From an uncultured Lachnospiraceae bacterium (GTDB lineage: Bacteria; Bacillota; Clostridia; Lachnospirales; Lachnospiraceae), in NCBI GenBank assembly GCA_910578335.1, contig CAJTPU010000001.1, positions 294,743 through 358,742 on the forward strand: a stretch of 64,000 nt of DNA. The letters are read 5' to 3'. The translations under genes were made by a program, and so were the position numbers. Under the pieces are notes generated by a model, which made no database searches, was not told the DNA's origin, and saw nothing but the letters and a program-made list of their open reading frames with translations. Positions 9,305 to 16,673 of this stretch are shown piece after piece (position 1 is the first letter of the stretch; every line of letters begins with the position of its first letter).

Positions 9305-10225
9305 TTATCCCTTCTCTGACTTCTGAATGCCTGCTCCAATGTCCCCATTGATGCAAATTGCACGATTTGCAATCTCCTTTGGTGCAAACGCCTCTCCATC
9401 ATTGATGCAGACATAAACAGCCTGTGCATTTTCCATTGTCATCTGCCAGAAGGGATATTTGATAATCCCGGGGGTATTAAAGCCAACCCCCACCTCCCAA
9501 AACAGCACTCTTTTGTTTTCATGTCCCCGCAGAAACTCCCTGTAACGCTTTGACGCACTCTGCCAGCCTTTGTCCTCGACAAAAGTATTGTCTGCGCGAA
9601 GATTCATCGTCATGGGCTCGCCGCATCTTGGACAGCGGGGGATAAGTTCTGTTGGTATTGTCATAGCCGGCTTTTTGTTTTCCGGCAAAGACAACACGCC
9701 GTCCGCACGGCAGACATAGCCCTGCGCCTCCACCATCCTGCGGATTGCAGCTTCATTGTCATACGTATCCTGATGACATGGCGTGCTGCACTGGAACAGG
9801 CCGTAATCTCCCTGTGTGTAAAACAGCCTCTCCTTGTCAAAGCCGGCTTTTTGAAAGCAGTGGTCTACATTTGTCGTCAGTACAAAATAATCTTTATCTT
9901 TTACCATATCAAACAGTCTGTCATATACCGGCTCAGGCGCGTCCATATACCGGTTGATATAAATATAGCGGCTCCAGTAAGCCCAATGCTCTTCCAAGGT
10001 TTCATACGGGTAGAATCCGCCAGCATACATATCCTTAAAATGATACTTTTCTGCAAAATCATGAAAATACTTTTCAAAGCGTTCGCCTGTATAGGCAAAG
10101 CCTGCGGAGGCGGAAAGCCCTGCACCCGCACCGATAACTACCGCTTCTGCAGAATGCAGCGCCCCTCGCAGCCTGTCTGCCCCTTCCCGTATACTGCCTG
10201 ATTGCATCCGCTTTTGACCGCACAT
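9305..10225 (-). CDS. Class M sirtuin (SirTM-like NAD+-dependent ADP-ribosyltransferase)
   Basis: The 306-residue Rossmann-fold sirtuin has NAD-binding GAGAGLSASAGF at 32-43 and TTNVDHCF at 117-124. Where ordinary sirtuins have the catalytic His (LHG), this one has TQGD at 137-140: Gln138. Together with Asn119, this is the signature of class M sirtuins, which transfer ADP-ribose rather than deacylate. C146/C150 and C198/C201 form a plausible structural zinc site. AGGAGG precedes the ATG, 27 bases after the NAD(P)-binding gene, and the zinc macrodomain follows. In staphylococci and streptococci the target is a lipoylated GcvH-like protein modified after LplA2; neither gene is visible here, so the target is open. 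Confidence 0.88.
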   Translation of the reverse strand: MCGQKRMQSGSIREGADRLRGALHSAEAVVIGAGAGLSASAGFAYTGERFEKYFHDFAEKYHFKDMYAGGFYPYETLEEHWAYWSRYIYINRYMDAPEPVYDRLFDMVKDKDYFVLTTNVDHCFQKAGFDKERLFYTQGDYGLFQCSTPCHQDTYDNEAAIRRMVEAQGYVCRADGVLSLPENKKPAMTIPTELIPRCPRCGEPMTMNLRADNTFVEDKGWQSASKRYREFLRGHENKRVLFWEVGVGFNTPGIIKYPFWQMTMENAQAVYVCINDGEAFAPKEIANRAICINGDIGAGIQKSEKG

Positions 10226-10252
10226 AATACGCCGCCTCCTTTTATAAAATCC

Positions 10253-10882
10253 TTATTTCCCTACAACAGAGATTCTTTCCTGCACATGACTGCCTGCCAC
10301 AATCTCATCCACAACGGCAATGGCGTAATCCGCATAGCTGATAACGCTTTCGCCTTTGTCATTTACGGTAAATTCCTCGCCCGAAAGAATATATTCTCCC
10401 GTGCGCGCGCCTTCCGCCTGAAAATCTGCGGCGGGGCTGATATAAGTCCATTTTACGTCCTTTTTTTTGCGCAGTCCGGCAAGTGCCTTATCATGAGCTG
10501 CCGCAAGCGGCTTAAACGATTCCGGAAAATCGGCGCCGTCTGCAACGGTCAGCGTATGCTCAGGATTTACATAAAGGCTCCCTGCTCCGCCTACGATAAG
10601 CAGCCGCTTATCACTGCCAGCCAAAATACTGCACAGATGCTCTGCAGCCTGCGGAATCTGCGGTATCGTCTCCGGCGTCCATGCGCCAAATGCATCCACC
10701 ACAACATCAAAGCCCGCTAAATCTTCTACCTGTAGTTCAAAAATATCCTTGCTGACTGCCTTTGCCGCTGCTGACCGGTTGTCGCCCCTTACGACGGCGG
10801 TTACATCAAATCCTCTGTCCACAGCCTCCTTTGTAATAAGCTGTCCTGCCTTTCCATTTGCGCAAACAATTGCAATTTTCAT
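10253..10882 (-). CDS. NAD(P)-binding atypical SDR (NmrA/HSCARG-like)
   Basis: A 209-residue Rossmann protein. The N-terminus KIAIVCANGKAGQLI carries the nucleotide-binding Gly pattern, followed by VTAVVRGDNR with a basic residue after strand 2, suggesting NADP(H). Later motifs (LLIVGGAGSLY, WTYISPAADF) fit NAD(P)H-binding proteins that act as oxidoreductases or redox sensors. The start at 10882 is set by AGGAGG seven bases upstream; an earlier ATG overlaps that site. It is the first gene after the operator-bearing promoter and precedes the sirtuin by 27 bases, so all three downstream genes may be co-transcribed. A reductase or a sensor role are both possible. Confidence 0.8.
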   Translation of the reverse strand: MKIAIVCANGKAGQLITKEAVDRGFDVTAVVRGDNRSAAAKAVSKDIFELQVEDLAGFDVVVDAFGAWTPETIPQIPQAAEHLCSILAGSDKRLLIVGGAGSLYVNPEHTLTVADGADFPESFKPLAAAHDKALAGLRKKKDVKWTYISPAADFQAEGARTGEYILSGEEFTVNDKGESVISYADYAIAVVDEIVAGSHVQERISVVGK

Positions 10883-10901
10883 CTCCATACCTCCTGTTTG
10901 T

Positions 10902-10920
10902 TGTAATATTTGTTGTTACA
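10902..10920. promoter_or_regulatory. Operator 1 (TGTAA-N9-TTACA)
   Basis: Perfect five-base inverted repeat with a nine-base spacer, lying downstream of the -10 box of the SDR-sirtuin promoter. An identical architecture recurs at 10951, 49 bases away. The closest regulator gene is the Rrf2 protein immediately upstream. Confidence 0.7.
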
Positions 10921-10932
10921 TCTTGTATGCTC

Positions 10933-10961
10933 ACTATAGCACTCCTTTGTTGTAATGTCAA
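10933..10961 (-). promoter_or_regulatory. Sigma-A-type promoter of the SDR-sirtuin operon
   Basis: On the minus strand a consensus -35 TTGACA (10961-10956) is separated by 17 bases from TATAGT (10938-10933). The -35 lies inside operator 2, so a bound regulator would block RNA polymerase. Confidence 0.8.
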
Positions 10962-10969
10962 TAGTTACA
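10951..10969. promoter_or_regulatory. Operator 2 (TGTAA-N9-TTACA) over the -35 box
   Basis: Second copy of the same inverted repeat. Its spacer contains the TTGACA of the promoter on the minus strand, which points to repression. Only the half-sites are conserved between the two copies; the spacers differ, as expected for a real operator. Confidence 0.75.
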
Positions 10970-11045
10970 TCAAATTTTTTTAAAAAATTTAGGATGCTGC
11001 AAAATGTCATCAGCATCCTATCATTCTGTGCCTTATCTGTACCCG

Positions 11046-11495
11046 TCACGACATGTTCCACTCTTTCGGCAGATACTTTTCCGTGTCCTGCTTTAAATCC
11101 TCCAGCGTAATCGAGGCAAGCTCCTTCTCCATTGCATTTTGTACCCGAAGCAGCTTATCATCCAGAATATGATGAATATTACGCCCTACGGGACATGCCG
11201 CGCTGGGATTTTCATGAAAATGAAACAGACTGCCGTTCTCCACACACTCCACCGCACGGTATATATCCAAAAATGTAATCTCCCTCAAGGGCTTTGCTAC
11301 AGACGCGCCGCCGGTTCCCCGCGCCACCGTAATAAGACCGGCACTCTTTAACTGCCCCAGCAGCTTTCTTATGATAACCGGATTTACATTTGTGCTTCCG
11401 GCAAGAAAATCACTTGTCACCTTGCAGTCCTTTGCAAACACATCGATACATGCAAAAATATGGACTGCCAGCGTAAAACGACTTGAAATCTGCAT
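11046..11495 (-). CDS. Rrf2 family transcriptional regulator (YwnA-like)
   Basis: A 149-residue winged-helix protein starting MQISSRFTLAVHIFACIDVF, with the recognition region TSDFLAGSTNVNPVIIRKLLGQLKSAG and wing ARGTGGASVAKPLREITF, typical of YwnA-like Rrf2 regulators. The C-terminal segment has a single Cys (SAACPVG) instead of the three that bind an Fe-S cluster in IscR/NsrR, so sensing through one thiol or another signal is more likely. The start at 11495 is the usual family start; the longer frame runs into the aldo/keto reductase gene. It sits 23 bases after that gene and immediately upstream of the paired operators, which it probably binds. Confidence 0.85.
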   Translation of the reverse strand: MQISSRFTLAVHIFACIDVFAKDCKVTSDFLAGSTNVNPVIIRKLLGQLKSAGLITVARGTGGASVAKPLREITFLDIYRAVECVENGSLFHFHENPSAACPVGRNIHHILDDKLLRVQNAMEKELASITLEDLKQDTEKYLPKEWNMS

Positions 11496-11518
11496 AATGC
11501 CTGCCTTTCTCCTTGGGA

Positions 11519-12538
11519 CTACTCTGCTCCCACCGTAATACGGTCTATTTCCCGCAGCTCCTCCTCCGTAAAGCCCGCACTTTTTACAATTCCTACATTG
11601 TCCAGTATCTGCGACGGGCGGGACGCGCCAATCAATACGCTCGTAACTTCCCCGTCCCGCAAAATCCACGACAAAGCCATCTGCGCCAGCGTCTCGCCCC
11701 TTTCCGCCGCCAGATTCTGTAATGCCTGAAGCTGCTTTACTCTCTCAGGCGTTATGGCACTCTCCTGCAAAAATCTGCCGTCCGTTCTGACACGACTGTC
11801 ATCTGGAATGCCGCGCAGGTATTTGTCCGTGAGAAGCCCCTGCTCTAACGGGCAGAATGCAATAATACCAATGCCATTCTCAGCCGCATATGACTTCAGC
11901 CCATCCTTTTCAATACTGCGGTCCAGCATGGAATATCTGCGCTGGTTAATGATAAAGGGCGTCCTCAATTCTCTTAAAATTTCTGCCGCTTCCTTTGTCT
12001 GCTCTCTGTTATAGTTGGAAATTCCCACATAGAGCGCCTTACCGCTCCTTACAATGCCGTCCAGCGCCAGCATGGTCTCCTCCATAGGCGTTTCAGGGTC
12101 CGGTCTGTGGTGATAAAAAATATCTACATATTCCAGTCCCATCCTTTTAAGGCTCTGGTCCAGACTCGCCACCAGATATTTTTTGCTGCCAAAATCACCG
12201 TAAGGTCCCTGCCACATGTCATAGCCCGCCTTGGTGGAAATCACAAGCTCGTCCCGATACTGCCCCATGCCTTTTTTCAATATTCTTCCAAAATTTTCCT
12301 CGGCTGCTCCTGCTATGGGACCATAATTGTTCGCCAGGTCAAAATGCGTAATGCCATTGTCAAAAGCCGTATGACACATGGCTGTCATATTGTCAAAATT
12401 CCCGTTGCTGCCAAAATTGTGCCACAGCCCCAAAGAAACCGCCGGAAGCTTCAGCCCGCTCCTGCCGCAGCGGTTGTACCGCATCGTCTCATAACGGCTT
12501 TCCGCTGCCGTGTAATGTTCATAGCCTGCATAATTCAT
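11519..12538 (-). CDS. Aldo/keto reductase (YghZ-like, L-glyceraldehyde-3-phosphate reductase type)
   Basis: The 339-residue TIM-barrel protein has the AKR catalytic set: DLANNYGP (Asp and Tyr), VISTKAGY (Lys) and the DIFYHHRPD His region, plus a C-terminal NADPH-binding VLIGASRPSQILDNV. The N-terminus MRYNRCGRSGLKLPAVSLGLWHNFG and the MWQGPYGD segment resemble E. coli YghZ, which reduces L-glyceraldehyde 3-phosphate and methylglyoxal. AGGAGG precedes the ATG. It is followed by the Rrf2 regulator, and in the wider cluster by NAD(P)-binding, sirtuin and macrodomain genes, suggesting a role in carbonyl or redox stress. Real substrate unknown. Confidence 0.85.
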   Translation of the reverse strand: MNYAGYEHYTAAESRYETMRYNRCGRSGLKLPAVSLGLWHNFGSNGNFDNMTAMCHTAFDNGITHFDLANNYGPIAGAAEENFGRILKKGMGQYRDELVISTKAGYDMWQGPYGDFGSKKYLVASLDQSLKRMGLEYVDIFYHHRPDPETPMEETMLALDGIVRSGKALYVGISNYNREQTKEAAEILRELRTPFIINQRRYSMLDRSIEKDGLKSYAAENGIGIIAFCPLEQGLLTDKYLRGIPDDSRVRTDGRFLQESAITPERVKQLQALQNLAAERGETLAQMALSWILRDGEVTSVLIGASRPSQILDNVGIVKSAGFTEEELREIDRITVGAE

Positions 12539-12612
12539 AAGAAACCTCCTGTGTTATCATGTCTGCCGCCATTATAACACAGTGCTTCCCACCATTTCAA
12601 CAGACATGCTTC

Positions 12613-13167
12613 TTACTTTTGCATTCGCCAATACCCTGTACCGTTCCTGCCTAAAAGCCGTGCCGCAATCATGTCCCGGCGAATGGTACAAAAATCATCA
12701 TGAAAATCAGCAATTATAATGTTTACTTCCTTCTCGGAATATATCCTGTCAAAGTCAAACGCTTCGGCAATCACTTCTAAGACAATGCGTTCCTTTTTGA
12801 GCTGGGCAGGAATGGATTTTAATTTTCCGTATTCAAAAAAAGCGTCTATTACCCTTTGACGGTACTCTGCATCCCGCTGCGCCTGTTTTTGTGCTTCGTC
12901 AGATTCTTGCTGCAATATTTCCAGTATGCTGGTCTGAAATATCTCTTTGTTCAAAGAATACATCATATAATACTGATTTTTATATGCAGTCACGGCGCCG
13001 GCATCTGATAGCTTTTTCAAATGAAAAGAAATGGTGGACGCAGTAAGCCCCAATCGCTCTGCCAGTCTCTCAACATACATATCCTCAACAGAAAGGGATT
13101 TTAGTATTTGCAGCCGCGACTTATCAGCCAGACATTTAAATAGATTGATTGCTTCTGCTTCCGTCAT
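12613..13167 (-). CDS. ArsR-type regulator with C-terminal DUF2087 domain
   Basis: Residues 1-85 are an ArsR winged helix (FKCLADKSRLQILKSLS, then LTASTISFHLKKLSDAGAV as recognition helix). Residues from about 105 to the end, including ERIVLEVIAEAFDF, YSEKEVNIIIADFHDDFCTIRRDMI and RLLGRNGTGYWR, match DUF2087. No clear metal-binding Cys pair is seen in the recognition helix. The ATG at 13167 overlaps the stop of the upstream gene (ATGA), with GAGGAAAC as ribosome site, so the two genes are translationally coupled. Such regulators often control the gene next to them; the ligand is unknown. Confidence 0.85.
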   Translation of the reverse strand: MTEAEAINLFKCLADKSRLQILKSLSVEDMYVERLAERLGLTASTISFHLKKLSDAGAVTAYKNQYYMMYSLNKEIFQTSILEILQQESDEAQKQAQRDAEYRQRVIDAFFEYGKLKSIPAQLKKERIVLEVIAEAFDFDRIYSEKEVNIIIADFHDDFCTIRRDMIAARLLGRNGTGYWRMQK

Positions 13168-13532
13168 ATCGTTTCCTCCCAAATTTGCATGCACATATCC
13201 TTTATTTCCCGGATAGTGTCGAGCTTAATACTTTCAATATGCATTTTTGCGGCATCTCCATTCTGCTTCGCCTTCTCATAAGAAGCCCTCCAGTTCATAG
13301 GAATTTGCTCCGCCTTTTGTAAGAAAAACTGCTTTTTAGCTAAGTCGTCCTTTCCGCAGTCTCTGTCTGCGGCAGAAAAAATCGTTTTGAAAATCTCATA
13401 GACATTCTCCCTGATTTTTTCAAAATTACTTTCATCCTTGCGTTCGTCCGCGGCAAACAGTTTACTACGCTGTTTACAGGACGCAATCCGCTCCTCAAAA
13501 TACAGCTCAAATTTTCGTTGTTGCTCACTCAT
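13164..13532 (-). CDS. Hypothetical helical protein coupled to ArsR-DUF2087
   Basis: I do not recognise this 122-residue protein. It is charged, predicted largely helical, with no membrane segment or signal peptide. Notable stretches are FELYFEERIASCKQRSKLFAADERKDESNFEKIRENV and a C-terminal LDTIREIKDMCMQIWEETI. AGGAGG lies eleven bases before the ATG and its stop overlaps the start of the regulator, so it is the first gene of a two-gene operon and probably functions with the regulator, for example as its partner or as the controlled product. Confidence 0.7.
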   Translation of the reverse strand: MSEQQRKFELYFEERIASCKQRSKLFAADERKDESNFEKIRENVYEIFKTIFSAADRDCGKDDLAKKQFFLQKAEQIPMNWRASYEKAKQNGDAAKMHIESIKLDTIREIKDMCMQIWEETI

Positions 13533-13694
13533 ATCATTCCAATCCTCCTGTCTGATTTTGATTATATCATTGTGGTTTCAAAATTTCAAGTTTGATTTTA
13601 TATATATAAAATCAATTTAAAATATTACAGACTGCAATATGAACAGACTACAATAACCCTTTCTTTTCCATATCTCTTTTTATGTAAAAAACAT

Positions 13695-13722
13695 TTGACA
13701 AATCCTTTTATCCGTGTATAAT
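13695..13722 (+). promoter_or_regulatory. Promoter of the amt-PII gene
   Basis: TTGACA at 13695-13700 and TATAAT at 13717-13722, both perfect, 16 bases apart. It precedes a leader of about 170 bases with two hairpins. Confidence 0.85.
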
Positions 13723-13734
13723 TAGGTACGAACA

Positions 13735-13770
13735 AGGGCGTTTCTACGGTGGAAGTGGAACGTCTTTTTT
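13735..13770 (+). terminator. Leader hairpin 1 (attenuator candidate) upstream of amt-PII
   Basis: The RNA of 13735-13764 folds into a stem (GGGCG and TTCTAC arms pairing with CGTCT and GTGGAA, one bulged T) followed immediately by six T at 13765-13770. Its place just after the transcription start makes it an intrinsic terminator inside the leader, so expression must depend on antitermination or leak-through. Confidence 0.65.
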
Positions 13771-13792
13771 ATTTTATATAGAATTATTATCA

Positions 13793-13837
13793 AAGGCGAT
13801 AATATGGAGTGTGCGGCTCCATACTGTCGCCTTCTTT
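13793..13837 (+). terminator. Leader hairpin 2 upstream of amt-PII
   Basis: Outer stem AAGGCGA (13793-13799) with TCGCCTT (13827-13833) and inner stem ATGGAG (13804-13809) with CTCCAT (13817-13822), followed by CTTTTG. A second terminator-like structure 64 bases before the start codon. It may be an alternative or paired element of a two-hairpin regulator. Confidence 0.6.
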
Positions 13838-13897
13838 TGTCCCGCAAGGCTTTCCACCATTTATGCGGGATACAACGAACTATGAGGAGGAACTATT

Positions 13898-15646
13898 ATG
13901 ACAGAAGAAATTATGAGTGCTGTAAACGGCGAAATTTTTGGCGTCTGGTTTTTAATTGGCGCCGCGCTGGTATTTTGGATGCAGGCTGGCTTTGCAATGG
14001 TAGAAACCGGCTTTACGCGCGCCAAAAATGCCGGCAACATTTTAATGAAGAACCTGATGGATTTCTGTATCGGTACGGTTGTCTTTATCCTGATTGGCTT
14101 CGGGCTGCTGCTCGGTGAGGACTTGCTTGGCTTTATCGGAAAGCCCGGCTTTGACATCTTTACCGCCTATGCGGATTTCAACTGGTCAAGCTTTGTATTT
14201 AATCTGGTGTTCTGCGCGACCACGGCAACCATCGTCTCCGGCGCGATGGCAGAGCGAACCAAATTTTTATCCTACTGCATTTATTCGGCGATTATTTCTG
14301 CGCTAATTTATCCCATCGAAGCGCACTGGATATGGGGCGGCGGCTGGCTGGCGCAGCTTGGATTCCACGACTTTGCAGGCTCCTGCGCCATCCACATGGT
14401 AGGCGGCATCTCCGCATTGATTGGCGCCAAAATACTGGGACCCCGCCTCGGCAAATTTACAAAAGACAAACAGGGCAAAATTACTAAAGTAAACGCTTTT
14501 CCCGGGCACAACCTGACCATCGGCTGCCTTGGCGTGTTTATCCTGTGGCTCGGCTGGTATGGCTTTAACGGCGCTGCATGTACCAGTGTGGAACAGCTTG
14601 GCTCCGTGTTTGTAACCACCACCATCGCACCTGCCATCGCCACCGTGGTATGTATGATTTTTACATGGCTAAAATACGGCAAGCCTGACGTTTCCATGTG
14701 TTTAAACGCTTCTCTTGCCGGACTGGTTGCCATCACGGCTCCCTGTGATGTAACGGATGTGACGGGTGCACTGATTATCGGCGCCGTTTCCGGTCTGCTG
14801 GTCGTCTTCGGTGTATGGTTTTTGGATTATAAATTACATATTGACGACCCTGTAGGTGCAGTTGCCGTTCACTGCCTCAATGGTATCTGGGGCACCATTG
14901 CAACCGGTCTGTTTGCCACCACCTCTGCTCCCGGCAACGACAGCGTAGTCGGTCTGTTCTATGGCGGCGGCTTCAAGCAGCTTGGACTGCAGCTTCTTGG
15001 CTTTGCGGCAGTTGCGGCATGGACAGCCGTTACCATTACCATTGCTTTTCTTATCATAAAGGCAACCGTGGGACTGCGCGTTTCCGAAGAAGAAGAAATT
15101 GTCGGGCTGGATTCCTGTGAACACGGACTTACCTCCGCATATGCAGGCTTCAGCATTATGGATATTGCAAACACCATGACAATGGAAATAAATGAAAATA
15201 CAGATTTAGGTGAAGAAAACTATGCCGCCGCCTCCGCAGCACAAAAGGATGCCGCTGTCAAAATAGTGCAGGTTCCCGCAGCCGCTTCCAGCGGCATGTA
15301 TAAGGTGGTCATTATTGCCAAACTTGCACGGTATGAGCATGTCAAGAAAGCCATGAATGATTTGGGCGTTACCGGCATGACCGTGACGCAGGTAATGGGC
15401 TGCGGCGTACAAAAAGGCGCCGGCGAAATGTACCGCGGCGTTGAGCTGGATGCCACTCTCCTGCCCAAGGTTAAGATTGAAGTCGTTGTCAGCAAGATTC
15501 CTGTTGACGCTGTTATCGGCGCCGCCAAGGCAGCGCTTTATACCGGACACATCGGCGACGGCAAGATTTTTGTATACAACGTAGACAGGGTAATCAAAGT
15601 CCGCACCGGCGAGGAAGACTTTGCCGCCCTGCAGGATGTAGAGTAA
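13898..15646 (+). CDS. amt: Ammonium transporter fused to a C-terminal PII signalling domain (Amt-PII)
   Basis: Residues 1-about 425 are a complete Amt/Rh-type ammonium channel with multiple membrane segments and both pore histidines, H166 (FAGSCAIHMVGG) and H325 (GAVAVHCLNG). After an Ala-rich linker (430-465), residues 468-582 form a whole PII (GlnB/GlnK) domain: T-loop region at 500-520, B-loop TGHIGDGKIF and C-terminal VRTGE. In separate systems PII blocks Amt by inserting its T-loop in the pore; here both are one chain. The T-loop reads YRGVELD, so the Tyr51 uridylylated in proteobacteria is Leu516. GAGGAGG precedes the ATG. The promoter and leader hairpins imply nitrogen-dependent control. 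Confidence 0.95.
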   Translation: MTEEIMSAVNGEIFGVWFLIGAALVFWMQAGFAMVETGFTRAKNAGNILMKNLMDFCIGTVVFILIGFGLLLGEDLLGFIGKPGFDIFTAYADFNWSSFVFNLVFCATTATIVSGAMAERTKFLSYCIYSAIISALIYPIEAHWIWGGGWLAQLGFHDFAGSCAIHMVGGISALIGAKILGPRLGKFTKDKQGKITKVNAFPGHNLTIGCLGVFILWLGWYGFNGAACTSVEQLGSVFVTTTIAPAIATVVCMIFTWLKYGKPDVSMCLNASLAGLVAITAPCDVTDVTGALIIGAVSGLLVVFGVWFLDYKLHIDDPVGAVAVHCLNGIWGTIATGLFATTSAPGNDSVVGLFYGGGFKQLGLQLLGFAAVAAWTAVTITIAFLIIKATVGLRVSEEEEIVGLDSCEHGLTSAYAGFSIMDIANTMTMEINENTDLGEENYAAASAAQKDAAVKIVQVPAAASSGMYKVVIIAKLARYEHVKKAMNDLGVTGMTVTQVMGCGVQKGAGEMYRGVELDATLLPKVKIEVVVSKIPVDAVIGAAKAALYTGHIGDGKIFVYNVDRVIKVRTGEEDFAALQDVE

Positions 15647-15686
15647 ACCGATTATTTCGTTTTTATCCTTTTCCCTATTTTACGAA

Positions 15687-15719
15687 AGAAAGCGTCCCTT
15701 TTTGCGAGGGACGCTTTCT
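15687..15719. terminator. Bidirectional terminator between amt-PII and the MerR gene
   Basis: Perfect 13-bp stem (15687-15699 with 15707-15719, AGAAAGCGTCCCT type) and a seven-base loop, with T-rich ends on both strands. It separates two convergent genes. Confidence 0.85.
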
Positions 15720-15767
15720 GCTGTTATTTGTTTCAAAAGGCTGTTTTGTGTCCTGCCATGCAAATCC

Positions 15768-16598
15768 TTAGATTCCATAATACCGCTGTATAGCCTGCGC
15801 CATATATTCCGCCGTTCCTTCTCCATACTGACTATCCTGCGCCTGTGCAAGCTTTTCGTCCTGCCGGTATTCCTTTGCGAGGTCGAGCAGGAAATTTCTT
15901 GCATTGTCCATATGCAGCATCTGTTTATACAAATCCGCCAGCTTTTCCACCAGTTCCTTTTCTTTTTCGTCTCCCGCACCCTCTTTATGTGCGGCAAAAT
16001 CCCTTTGCAGCATATCAAACTCTTTTCTCAAATCATCCATATCGGAAACCGGCGCAAAGCTTTCCACCACTTTTTCCTTGCCGCCATACCACCGCAGCAG
16101 GGAAGCCTTCGTGTCCTCATTATTTAATCCCTGCATCAACTGCTCCTGATACGCCTCAACACTGCCGCCGTATTTGTTGATAAATTCATCAAACTGCTCT
16201 TCTGACAATCCCTGCTGCATCCTGTCAATCATTGTTTTTACATCGCCTTCGCGAAACTCTTCAAAGCTCATCGTATTCTCTCCCTTCATTACATCGGCTA
16301 TCAGCTCTATAATACCGTCCAAACGCCTGCGTTTCTTTTCGAGCATAGCCTTTTGCGCCGCCAGAATCTGCTTTTTAGAAAGCTCCGGATTGTCCATCAT
16401 TTCCCTAATATCTGCAAGCGGAATTTCCAGCTCCTTAAAAAACATGATTTCCTGCAGCTTCTCCAACGCTCTGCCATCATACAAACGGTAGCCGGATTCC
16501 GTCAGCTTTGCAGGCTTTAACAAACCGATTTCATCATAATACCGCAGCGTCCTTATGCTGACTCCGGTCATTCGAGACACTTCCTTCACCGTTTTCAT
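15768..16598 (-). CDS. MerR family regulator with TipAS-like C-terminal domain
   Basis: The N-terminal 70 residues are a MerR DNA-binding domain (VKEVSRMTGVSIRTLRYYDEIGLLKPAKLTESGYRLYD), followed by the dimerisation coiled coil (ILAAQKAMLEKKRRRLDGII). Residues of about 140-270 match the TipAS drug-recognition fold (FDEFINKYGGSVEAYQEQLMQ..., YKQMLHMDNARNFLLDLAKEY), found in TipA and Mta-like multidrug regulators. AGGAGG precedes the ATG. No obvious efflux gene is adjacent. The -10/-35 spacing it acts on cannot be located. Confidence 0.88.
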   Translation of the reverse strand: MKTVKEVSRMTGVSIRTLRYYDEIGLLKPAKLTESGYRLYDGRALEKLQEIMFFKELEIPLADIREMMDNPELSKKQILAAQKAMLEKKRRRLDGIIELIADVMKGENTMSFEEFREGDVKTMIDRMQQGLSEEQFDEFINKYGGSVEAYQEQLMQGLNNEDTKASLLRWYGGKEKVVESFAPVSDMDDLRKEFDMLQRDFAAHKEGAGDEKEKELVEKLADLYKQMLHMDNARNFLLDLAKEYRQDEKLAQAQDSQYGEGTAEYMAQAIQRYYGI

Positions 16599-16673
16599 GA
16601 CGCCTTCACCTCCTTTCCTTTTTATCCTAAAACGTCACGCAGGGGGAGAGTCAATACACAAAATTTTTTATTT

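Noticed and set aside
10951..10969. HxlR- or TetR-type operator instead of Rrf2
   Set aside because: No such regulator is encoded nearby; the Rrf2 gene is directly upstream and the more economical candidate.
13735..13770. Glutamine (glnA-type) riboswitch in the amt leader
   Set aside because: A GGTGGAAGTGG stretch looked suggestive, but the conserved three-way core is absent; the fold is a simple terminator stem.
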